A stretch of DNA of 64,000 nucleotides. Source: Mycolicibacterium neoaurum ATCC 25795 (GTDB taxonomy: Bacteria; Actinomycetota; Actinomycetes; Mycobacteriales; Mycobacteriaceae). This document shows, piece after piece, positions 57,291-64,000 of this stretch. The notes under the pieces are model-generated. The model saw nothing but the letters and a program-made list of their open reading frames with translations, ran no database searches and was not told where the DNA came from. The DNA is taken from contig NZ_JMDW01000003.1 of the NCBI RefSeq assembly GCF_000691525.1, positions 186,001 through 250,000 on the forward strand, given 5' to 3'. Position 1 is the first letter of the stretch. Each line of letters starts with the position of its first letter. Position numbers and translations under genes: made by a program.

Positions 57291-58058
57291 GTGAGCACCG
57301 CACCAGTCGAGGACCAGGGACCGCGGCGTGCCATCCTCGGCCAGCTACCGAAGATGTACCGCCCCGACGGGTCCCCGATCCGGGTGCTGCTCGTCGACGA
57401 CGAACGCGCCCTGACCAACCTGATCCGGATGGCGCTGAAGTACGAGGGCTGGGAGATCGATGTCGCCCACGATGCCGCCGAGGCGGTCGAGAAGTACCGT
57501 GCCAACACCCCGGACCTGCTCGTACTCGACATCATGCTGCCCGACCTGGACGGCCTGGGTGTGCTGGCGAAGATCCGCGAGTCGGGTCCCTACACCCCGA
57601 CGCTGTTCCTCACCGCGCGCGATTCGGTCGCCGACCGCGTCACCGGGCTCACCGCGGGCGGTGACGACTACATGACCAAGCCGTTCTCGTTGGAAGAGTT
57701 GGTTGCCAGGCTGCGCGGATTGTTGCGTCGCACCGCTTATCTGACGCCGGCCGACGAGGAGTCTCTGATCGTCGGGGACCTCTGCCTCGACGCCGGCAGC
57801 CGAGAGGTGACCCGGGGTGGTGAACCGATCGCGTTGACCTCCACTGAATTCGACCTGCTGCGTTTCATGATGCGCAATCCGCGAAAGGCGCTGAGTCGCA
57901 TGGAGATTCTGCAGCGGGTGTGGGACTACGACTTCGGTGGCAAGACCAGCATCGTCGACCTCTACGTGTCGTATCTGCGCAAGAAGATCGACACCGACCG
58001 GGAACCGATGATCCACACCGTCCGCGGTGTGGGATATCTCCTGCGGGCCGCGCCGTGA
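57291..58058 (+). CDS. OmpR/PhoB-type response regulator (TrcR-like)
   Basis: A 255-residue regulator with a ~28-residue N-terminal extension, a receiver domain (IRVLLVDDERALTNLIRMAL, phospho-Asp in LLVLDIMLPDLDG, Lys in DYMTKPFS) and a winged-helix domain (TSTEFDLLRFMMRNPRKALSR, VDLYVSYLRKKID). It resembles TrcR in architecture and length. GTG start; the stop overlaps the kinase start by 4 nt. Confidence 0.9.
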   Translation: MSTAPVEDQGPRRAILGQLPKMYRPDGSPIRVLLVDDERALTNLIRMALKYEGWEIDVAHDAAEAVEKYRANTPDLLVLDIMLPDLDGLGVLAKIRESGPYTPTLFLTARDSVADRVTGLTAGGDDYMTKPFSLEELVARLRGLLRRTAYLTPADEESLIVGDLCLDAGSREVTRGGEPIALTSTEFDLLRFMMRNPRKALSRMEILQRVWDYDFGGKTSIVDLYVSYLRKKIDTDREPMIHTVRGVGYLLRAAP

Positions 58059-59593
58059 GGCGGATGTGGCGCAGCTGGACCCTGCTCAAGCAGCTCGTCG
58101 TCGGTCTGTCGCTGATGGTGATGCTCGCAGTGGCGACCATCGGCGCCATGTCGGTGCTGACGCTGCGGTCGTCGGTGCTCGGGATCATCGACACCCAGTT
58201 GGCCGGCGCGCTGCAGGGCTGCGTCACCTCGGTGGTGAAGTACCGGGCGACCCCCGGTGCCGATGGGCAACTGCCGGGACCGGGGGAGATGAAACCCCTG
58301 GTGAACCTGATCGGGCAGGCACAGGGCAACGTGGTGGCCCTCATCCAGGGTGGCGAAGTGGTCGATTCGGCACACTTCCTGCCCGATGACGCCGTGCCCG
58401 CACCGCCGGAAGCGGTATCGGCGATTGCCCGCATCCCGTGGGCCGACGGCGAGACCCGCACCGTGGAACTGCCCGGGCTGGGTTGGTACCGGATGGTCGG
58501 CCAACTCGGTGAGGACGGCGAGACGCTGGTCACCGGGGTCTCGCGCACCCCGGCGTGGGAGGCGATGATGCGTGAGACGGCGGTCGTCTCCGGTCTGACC
58601 CTGCTGGCGCTCGTGGTCACCGCCCTGAGCACCCTGGCCATCGTCCGGTTCGCGCTGCGCCCGTTGCACCGGGTGTCCGCGACGGCCGCCGAGGTGGCGG
58701 CGCTGCCCCTGGACCGTGACAACCACACCATCACCCCGCGGGTGCCGGTCGGCGACACCGACCCGCGCACCGAGGTCGGCCTCGTCGGCCACACGCTGAA
58801 CCGGTTGCTCGACCATGTCGAGGGTGCGCTGTCCGATGTCGCCGCGTCCGACCGGCGGATGCGCCAGTTCATCACCGACGCCAGCCACGAGTTGCGCACC
58901 CCGCTTGCCGCGATCCACGGTTACGCCGAGCTGACCCGCCAAGATGCCGCCGTGCTGCCCGAGACCACCGAGTACTCGCTGGCCAGAATCGAATCCGAGA
59001 CGCGGCGGATGAATTCCCTTGTCGCCGACCTGCTCCTGCTCGCCCGCCTCGACGAGGGCCAGGATCTCGACATGGCCGCCGTCGATGTGACCGAACTACT
59101 CGCCGACGCGGTCAACGACATCACGGTGTCGGCACCGCAGCACCGGTGGCGCCTCGAGCTGCCTGGGCATCCGGTGTGGGTGCGCGGTGACCGCGCGCGG
59201 CTGCATCAGACGTTGTCCAACCTGCTCTACAACGCCCGCGTGCACACCCCGGACGGGACGTCGGTGACAGCAGGGATCGTCGTGACGGACGGGTATGCGG
59301 AGCTGACCGTCGCCGACGACGGACCGGGCATACCGGACGAATTGTTGGGGCATCTGTTTGAACGGTTCGTCCGTGCCGACAAGGCCCGGGCGCGCGATGC
59401 GGGCAGCTTCGGACTGGGGCTGTCGATCGCGGCCTCGATCATCGAGGCGCACGGTGGGTCCATCACTGCCCGGTCAGCGCCTGGCGCAACGGTTTTCGTG
59501 ATCCGGCTGCCGGTGCTACAACCCGATCCTGCGGTAGCGGTGCAGCCGGGTGCCGACCCGTTCCAGATCGGACATCGCCCGCAGCCGGTGTAG
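58055..59593 (+). CDS. Sensor histidine kinase (TrcS-like)
   Basis: A 512-residue membrane kinase: helix 1 (about 11-35), sensor region, helix 2 (about 175-200), HAMP, H-box TDASHELRTPLAAIHGYAEL and ATPase boxes NLLYNARVHTP, VADDGPGIP, GSFGLGLSIAASI. GTG start gives MRRMWRSWTLLK. Size and pairing resemble TrcS. Its last 26 codons overlap the convergent accD3 end by 78 nt, so the true tail may be shorter in other strains. Confidence 0.9.
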   Translation: MRRMWRSWTLLKQLVVGLSLMVMLAVATIGAMSVLTLRSSVLGIIDTQLAGALQGCVTSVVKYRATPGADGQLPGPGEMKPLVNLIGQAQGNVVALIQGGEVVDSAHFLPDDAVPAPPEAVSAIARIPWADGETRTVELPGLGWYRMVGQLGEDGETLVTGVSRTPAWEAMMRETAVVSGLTLLALVVTALSTLAIVRFALRPLHRVSATAAEVAALPLDRDNHTITPRVPVGDTDPRTEVGLVGHTLNRLLDHVEGALSDVAASDRRMRQFITDASHELRTPLAAIHGYAELTRQDAAVLPETTEYSLARIESETRRMNSLVADLLLLARLDEGQDLDMAAVDVTELLADAVNDITVSAPQHRWRLELPGHPVWVRGDRARLHQTLSNLLYNARVHTPDGTSVTAGIVVTDGYAELTVADDGPGIPDELLGHLFERFVRADKARARDAGSFGLGLSIAASIIEAHGGSITARSAPGATVFVIRLPVLQPDPAVAVQPGADPFQIGHRPQPV

Positions 59594-60961
59594 CTCGACG
59601 GCGATGGTCGCCGCGAGCCGCTCGGTGAACGCGCGGGGTTCGTCGGCGGCGTCGGGGTGCTCGGCGACGATCGCATCGACGATTCCGGCGCGCAGCAGGT
59701 CGGCAGACCGGATGCCCTGGGCAGCAGACAGTTCCGGCGCGTGATCGGTGTCGCGGTAGACGATGGCGCTGGCCCCCTCGGGCGGCAGCGGCGCCAGCCA
59801 GCCGTGCTGGGCGGCCAGGACCCGGTCGGCGGGCACCATCGCCAATGCCGGTCCGCCGCTGCCCTGACCGAGCAGTACCGACACCGTCGGCACCTCCAGC
59901 GTCACCAATTCGGCCAGACACCGCGCGATCTCACCGGCCAGCCCCTCCTGCTCGGCTTCGGCTGACAGTGCCGGACCGGCGGTGTCGATGATCGAGACCA
60001 GCGGTAACCGCAACCCCGCCGCCAGCGCCATCCCGCGTCGTGCCTCGCGCAGCGCCTCCGGACCGAGCATCCCGAGCCGGCGCTGACCGAGCACCACCGC
60101 GGGCTGGCCGCCGAACCTGGCCAACGCCAGCAGCATCTGCGTCGCGTTACCGGACAGCTGCACGGGGTCGGTGGTGCCGTGCCGCAACACGAACTCCGAG
60201 CCCGGCCGGTCCGGGCGTCGCGATGTCAGCACCGAATCCCAGGCGGCGGTATCGGGAATCGGCTCGGTCGCGGGTGCCGCGGGCGCGGGGCCGGGCGGGT
60301 CACACAGCACCGCCAGCGTGCGGTCGAGCACCGACCGGAGCTGCGGCAGTGCCACCACCCCGTCGATGACCCCGTGCCGGTAGAGGTTCTCGGCGGTCTG
60401 CACCCCGTCCGGGAACTTCTCGCCGTACAGATGCTCGTACACCCGCGGGCCGAGGAACCCGATCAGGGCGCCCGGTTCGGCGGCGGTGACGTGGCCGAGC
60501 GAACCCCAGGACGCGAACACTCCGCCGGTGGTGGGGTGCCGCAGGTAGACGATGTAGGGCAGGTGCTCGCGCTTGTGCAGCTGCACCGCGGCGGCGATCT
60601 TGACCATCTGCAGAAAGGCCACGGTGCCCTCCTGCATGCGGGTGCCACCCGATGCCGGCGAGGCGACCAGCGGCAGCCGCTCGGCCGTCGCGCGGGTGAT
60701 CGCTGCGGTGATCCGCTCGGCGGCGGCCACCCCGATGGATCCGGCGAGGAAGTCGAACTCGCAGGCCAGCACGGCCACCCGGCGTCCGAACACGGTGCCC
60801 TCACCGGTCAGCACGGACTCGTCGAGGCCGGACTTCTGGGCCGCTGCGGCCAACTCGGCCCGGTACTGCTCAGAGGTCGCCACCTGCAGCGGGGCGGTAT
60901 CCCAGCTGCGGAAGGAACCCTCGTCCAGGACGGCATCACGTAGTGCCAGCGCACTGCTCAC
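59516..60961 (-). CDS. accD3: Acyl/acetyl-CoA carboxylase carboxyltransferase subunit AccD3
   Basis: A 481-residue fused carboxyltransferase (alpha and beta ACC domains in one chain). The N-terminal domain includes FLAGSIGVAAAERI and ASGGTRMQEGT; the C-terminal domain includes STIDTAGPALSAEAEQEG and GQGSGGPALAM. It transfers carboxyl from biotin to an acyl-CoA in fatty-acid/mycolate supply. GTG start, with 25 nt to the divergent echA6 start. Matches Rv0904c in position and length (about 495). Confidence 0.93.
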   Translation of the reverse strand: MSSALALRDAVLDEGSFRSWDTAPLQVATSEQYRAELAAAAQKSGLDESVLTGEGTVFGRRVAVLACEFDFLAGSIGVAAAERITAAITRATAERLPLVASPASGGTRMQEGTVAFLQMVKIAAAVQLHKREHLPYIVYLRHPTTGGVFASWGSLGHVTAAEPGALIGFLGPRVYEHLYGEKFPDGVQTAENLYRHGVIDGVVALPQLRSVLDRTLAVLCDPPGPAPAAPATEPIPDTAAWDSVLTSRRPDRPGSEFVLRHGTTDPVQLSGNATQMLLALARFGGQPAVVLGQRRLGMLGPEALREARRGMALAAGLRLPLVSIIDTAGPALSAEAEQEGLAGEIARCLAELVTLEVPTVSVLLGQGSGGPALAMVPADRVLAAQHGWLAPLPPEGASAIVYRDTDHAPELSAAQGIRSADLLRAGIVDAIVAEHPDAADEPRAFTERLAATIAVELHRLRAMSDLERVGTRLHRYRRIGL

Positions 60962-60986
60962 ACGAGAAGGCTAATAGGCTGGCCCC

Positions 60987-61733
60987 ATGATTGGAGTGAC
61001 CCGGGACGGCAACGTCCTCACCCTGGAGATGCAGCGGCCCGAGCGCCGCAACGCGCTGAACGCCGCACTGGTCGACGGCCTGCGCGAGGAGATCGAGAAG
61101 GCCAGCCAGGACGCCGCGTCCAGCGGAGTGCGGGCCATCGTCCTCACCGGGCAGGGCACCGTGTTCAGCGCGGGCGCCGACCTGTCCGATGCCGAAGGGG
61201 TGGCCAAGGAACTGCCGGACAAGGCCAGAGACCTCAACCTGGCCATCGATGCCAGCCCGCTGCCGATCATCGCCGCCCTCAACGGCCCGGCCATCGGGGC
61301 CGGCGTCATCTTGTCGATGATCTGTGACCTGCGCGTCGCGGTACCGGGAACCTTCTTCCAGTTCCCGATCGCCAAGTACGGCCTGGCGCTGGATAATTGG
61401 TCGATCCGTCGGCTGGTGTCGCTGGTCGGGCATGGTCGGGCGCGGGCGATGCTGATCGCCGCCGAACGCTTGGATCTGGACACCGCTGTGCAGACCGGCA
61501 TGGTCAACCGGCTGGGCGATCTGGCCGATGCGCAGAGCTGGGCCGCCGAGATCGCCGGATACGCCCCGCTGTCGGTGGCGCACTCCAAGCGCGTGCTCAA
61601 CGACGACGGTGCCTACGAGGAGCCGTGGCCGGCCCACAAGGAGGGCTTCGACAAGGCCTGGGCGAGCCCGGACGTGATCGAAGCCCAGGTCGCGCGCATC
61701 GAGAAGCGCGCACCGAAGTTCCAAGGCGTCTGA
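60987..61733 (+). CDS. echA6: Enoyl-CoA hydratase family protein EchA6
   Basis: A 248-residue crotonase-fold protein with [18 protein letters not shown], the oxyanion stretch [12 protein letters not shown] and [21 protein letters not shown]. In M. tuberculosis EchA6 lacks full hydratase activity and works with the mycolate exporter MmpL3. Position next to accD3 agrees (Rv0905). The stop overlaps the next gene by 1 nt (TGATG). Confidence 0.93.
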   Translation: MIGVTRDGNVLTLEMQRPERRNALNAALVDGLREEIEKASQDAASSGVRAIVLTGQGTVFSAGADLSDAEGVAKELPDKARDLNLAIDASPLPIIAALNGPAIGAGVILSMICDLRVAVPGTFFQFPIAKYGLALDNWSIRRLVSLVGHGRARAMLIAAERLDLDTAVQTGMVNRLGDLADAQSWAAEIAGYAPLSVAHSKRVLNDDGAYEEPWPAHKEGFDKAWASPDVIEAQVARIEKRAPKFQGV

Positions 61734-62842
61734 TGTTCGGCGCGGCGGCCCGGGTGCTGGGCGGAACCGCGGCGGTGGCCGCGGGCGGGTGGCTGCTGCG
61801 TGCCGTGCAGGGCACGCCGGCCGCGCTGGGCGCCGCCGATATCGGTGCCTCAGCGAAGCGGTCACCGAACTGGCGCGACGGTGTCTTCGTCAACCGCGAA
61901 CCGGCCTCGGAGGTGCAGCTGAGCCGGGAGGACCAGTTCGCGCTCGTACGCGACCTCCTGACCGGCGGCAGGCAGCAGCACCCGCCGCGGGAGATCCCGC
62001 TGGTCCGCCCGGCGCCGGACACCGCACCGGCCGATCTCGCCGCGACCTGGTACGGGCACTCGTCGGTGATGATCGAGGTGGACGGATACCGGTTATTGGC
62101 CGATCCGGTGTGGAGCGAGCGTTGTTCACCCTCGCGGGTGATCGGCCCGCAACGGCTGCACCCGGTACCGGTCGATCTCGACGAGCTACCCGCGATCGAC
62201 GCCGTGATCATCAGCCACGATCACTATGATCATCTCGACATCGACACCATCATGGCGCTGGCCCGCAGTCAGCGCGCGAAGTTCTATGTTCCGCTGGGCA
62301 TCGGAGCTCATCTGCGCACCTGGGGGATCCCGGCAGCGCGCATCGTCGAACTGGATTGGGATCAGAGCGCACAGTTGGGGTCGCTGACCATCGTGTGCAC
62401 GCCGGCCCGGCATTTCTCCGGTCGGTTTCTCACTCGCAACGTGACGCTGTGGTCGTCATGGGCGGTCATCGGCCCTCGGCATAGGGTGTTCTTCGGCGGT
62501 GATACCGGCTACACCGAGGGATTCACGGGGATCGGCGACACCTATGGGCCGTTCGATCTGACCTTGATGCCGATCGGTGCTTACCACCCAGGTTGGCCGG
62601 ACATCCACATGAACCCGGAGGAGGCGGTGCGTGCGCATCGCGATGTCAGCGACACCGGGCTGCTAATGCCGATCCACTGGGCGACCTTCCGGCTCGCGCC
62701 GCACCCCTGGTCGGAGCCGGTGGAGCGGATGCTGACCGCGGCGGCCGCCGAGGGAGTCGCGGTGGCGACCCCGCGCCCGGGTGAACAGGTGTCCGCGGAC
62801 ACGGGCCGATCGCCAGAGAATCAAACATGGTGGCGCGGCTGA
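61733..62842 (+). CDS. Metallo-beta-lactamase-fold hydrolase (Rv0906 type; NAPE-PLD-like)
   Basis: A 369-residue protein with an N-terminal hydrophobic segment (about 4-25) and an MBL fold: metal motif SHDHYDHLD (H-x-H-x-D-H), GHSS upstream, PARHFSGR, FFGGDTGYTEGF and PIHWATF. The arrangement resembles N-acyl phosphatidylethanolamine phospholipase D-like proteins. Coupled to echA6. Likely acts on a lipid phosphodiester; not proven. Confidence 0.9.
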   Translation: MFGAAARVLGGTAAVAAGGWLLRAVQGTPAALGAADIGASAKRSPNWRDGVFVNREPASEVQLSREDQFALVRDLLTGGRQQHPPREIPLVRPAPDTAPADLAATWYGHSSVMIEVDGYRLLADPVWSERCSPSRVIGPQRLHPVPVDLDELPAIDAVIISHDHYDHLDIDTIMALARSQRAKFYVPLGIGAHLRTWGIPAARIVELDWDQSAQLGSLTIVCTPARHFSGRFLTRNVTLWSSWAVIGPRHRVFFGGDTGYTEGFTGIGDTYGPFDLTLMPIGAYHPGWPDIHMNPEEAVRAHRDVSDTGLLMPIHWATFRLAPHPWSEPVERMLTAAAAEGVAVATPRPGEQVSADTGRSPENQTWWRG

Positions 62843-62860
62843 CCCTATAGCGTTGATGCC

Positions 62861-64000
62861 GTGAGACTGATCTTGACCTGTGCCGCGGCGGTCCTGGTGC
62901 TGGCCGGTTGCGCCACGGACTCCGGTGCGCCGGCGACCACCACGACCTCTGTGGGTGCCGCTCCCGGTACAACCGGAGCGCCGGTTCCGCCGCCGCTGGT
63001 CCCGGCCATGCCGCTACCGGAGAACGCGGTGGACAACGCCGTCGCCAAGCTGGACGGCATTGCCGAACAGCTGCTGCAGACCTCGGGCGTGCCCGGTATG
63101 GCGGTGGCCGTGGTGCACGGGGGAAAAACCATCTACGCCAAGGGTTTCGGGGTGCGTGACATCCGCACGGGTGAAGCGGTCGATCCCGACACGGTATTCC
63201 AACTGGCCTCGCTGTCGAAACCGGTGAGCGCGACCGTCACCGCGCGTGCCGTCGACGCCAAGACCGTGGGATGGGACACCCCGGTGGTCGAGAAGCTGCC
63301 GTGGTTCGCGCTGTCGGACCCGGCCGTCACCCGCATGGTCACCATCGGTGACCTGTTCTCGCACCGGTCCGGGCTGCCCGATCACGCCGGTGATCAACTC
63401 GAGGACATCGGCTACGACCGGCGCGCGGTGTTGGAGAAGCTCCGGCAGCTACCGTTGGATCCGTTCCGGATCTCCTACGCCTACACCAACTTCGGCTTGA
63501 CCGCCGGCGCTGAAGCGGTCGCCGCGGCCGCTGGCGAACCGTGGGAGCAGTTGGCCCAGGAGTCGCTGTTCGAACCGCTGGGTATGACGTCGACGAGCTA
63601 CCGGTTCGCCGATTACCAGGCGCGGCAGAACCGGGCGGTCGGGCATATTCGCGTCGCACCCGGCGATTACCAGCCGCGCTACACCAGGGACCCCGATGCG
63701 CAGTCCCCGGCCGGTGGGGTGAGCTCATCGGTGAACGATATGGCGCGCTGGATGTCGATGGTGCTCGCCGAAGGCCGACCGCTGATGCAACCGGCATCGC
63801 TGCTGCCCGCGCTGACCCCGCAGATCGTGTCCAGTCCGGGCAGCGAACCGGCGATGCGATCGGGGTTCTACGGCTACGGATTCAATTTGAGTACCACCGC
63901 CGCCGCCCGTACCGAGGCGAGCCATTCGGGGGCCTTCCAACTCGGGGCGGGCACCAACGTGTTGATGCTGCCCTCTGCCGATGTCGGGATCGTCGCCCTG
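62861..64000 (+). CDS. Lipoprotein serine hydrolase, beta-lactamase/EstB type (partial, C-terminus beyond window)
   Basis: First 380 codons of a class C beta-lactamase-like serine hydrolase (Rv0907 type, about 530 residues). A lipoprotein signal peptide with lipobox LAGC (Cys17) precedes a Thr/Pro-rich linker; the catalytic SxxK is SLSK, the second motif YTN (in YAYTNFGL). GTG start. Likely a penicillin-binding-protein-like peptidase or esterase at the cell envelope. Confidence 0.9.
   Translation, partial: MRLILTCAAAVLVLAGCATDSGAPATTTTSVGAAPGTTGAPVPPPLVPAMPLPENAVDNAVAKLDGIAEQLLQTSGVPGMAVAVVHGGKTIYAKGFGVRDIRTGEAVDPDTVFQLASLSKPVSATVTARAVDAKTVGWDTPVVEKLPWFALSDPAVTRMVTIGDLFSHRSGLPDHAGDQLEDIGYDRRAVLEKLRQLPLDPFRISYAYTNFGLTAGAEAVAAAAGEPWEQLAQESLFEPLGMTSTSYRFADYQARQNRAVGHIRVAPGDYQPRYTRDPDAQSPAGGVSSSVNDMARWMSMVLAEGRPLMQPASLLPALTPQIVSSPGSEPAMRSGFYGYGFNLSTTAAARTEASHSGAFQLGAGTNVLMLPSADVGIVAL

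Overview
The window is high-GC actinobacterial chromosome. Its gene order closely follows Mycobacterium tuberculosis Rv0861c-Rv0907 as I remember it: the XPB helicase pair, the moaC-mog-moaE and moaD-moaA genes around rpfA, cspB, sepH, serC, fprB, citA, gltA2, arf genes, prrBA, accD3, echA6. PE/PPE genes are absent and several accessory insertions are present, which fits a fast-growing mycobacterium (Mycolicibacterium type). I saw no rRNA, tRNA, CRISPR array or complete insertion sequence. Both edge genes (XPB helicase, left; serine hydrolase, right) are cut by the window.

Left part (1-15.9 kb): the XPB repair helicase and its associated protein, then molybdopterin cofactor genes in two converging groups. 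rpfA lies between them behind a ~430 bp leader that holds a c-di-AMP (ydaO/yuaA) riboswitch and, upstream, a CRP-type site. After these come moaA, a YccF membrane protein, cspB, a glutathionyl-hydroquinone-reductase-like protein, and a run of conserved small mycobacterial proteins ending with a MarR regulator, a TrmH/SpoU rRNA methyltransferase and a small membrane protein.

Accessory island 1 (15.9-21.0 kb), set between the Rv0882 and Rv0883c (sepH) orthologues: a probable rifamycin-resistance module. A near-perfect rifamycin-associated element (RAE) palindrome lies in front of a GT1 glycosyltransferase resembling rifamycin glycosyltransferase. That gene overlaps by 4 bp a HelD/HelR-type RNA-polymerase-associated helicase. 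A 13E12-repeat HNH protein lies on the other side of the RAE. Drug inactivation and target rescue would thus share one inducible transcript.

Middle part (21-42.5 kb): sepH, serC, an inserted SPFH-domain gene, an AurF-like di-iron oxygenase with a CRP-type site upstream, fprB, a secreted Ig-like/GH1 glycosidase, citA with neighbours, pdxH, two tandem TetR paralogues, gltA2, an EmrB-type exporter with its MarR regulator and a dyad over the start codon, a FAD oxidoreductase, an FKBP, a reduced arfABC cluster (ArfA without its OmpA domain, ArfC cut to one membrane helix) and the essential PrrAB two-component system.

Accessory region 2 (42.6-59.6 kb), between prrA and accD3: a heterodimeric ABC exporter, an alpha/beta hydrolase divergent from a TetR gene, a GAF-LuxR regulator divergent from two acyl-CoA synthetases, a zinc-finger rhomboid protease, a YhgE/Pip-type membrane protein with a degenerate ATPase partner, two DoxX paralogues and a TrcRS-like two-component system. 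Synteny resumes with accD3, echA6, a metallo-beta-lactamase-fold protein and a lipoprotein serine hydrolase.
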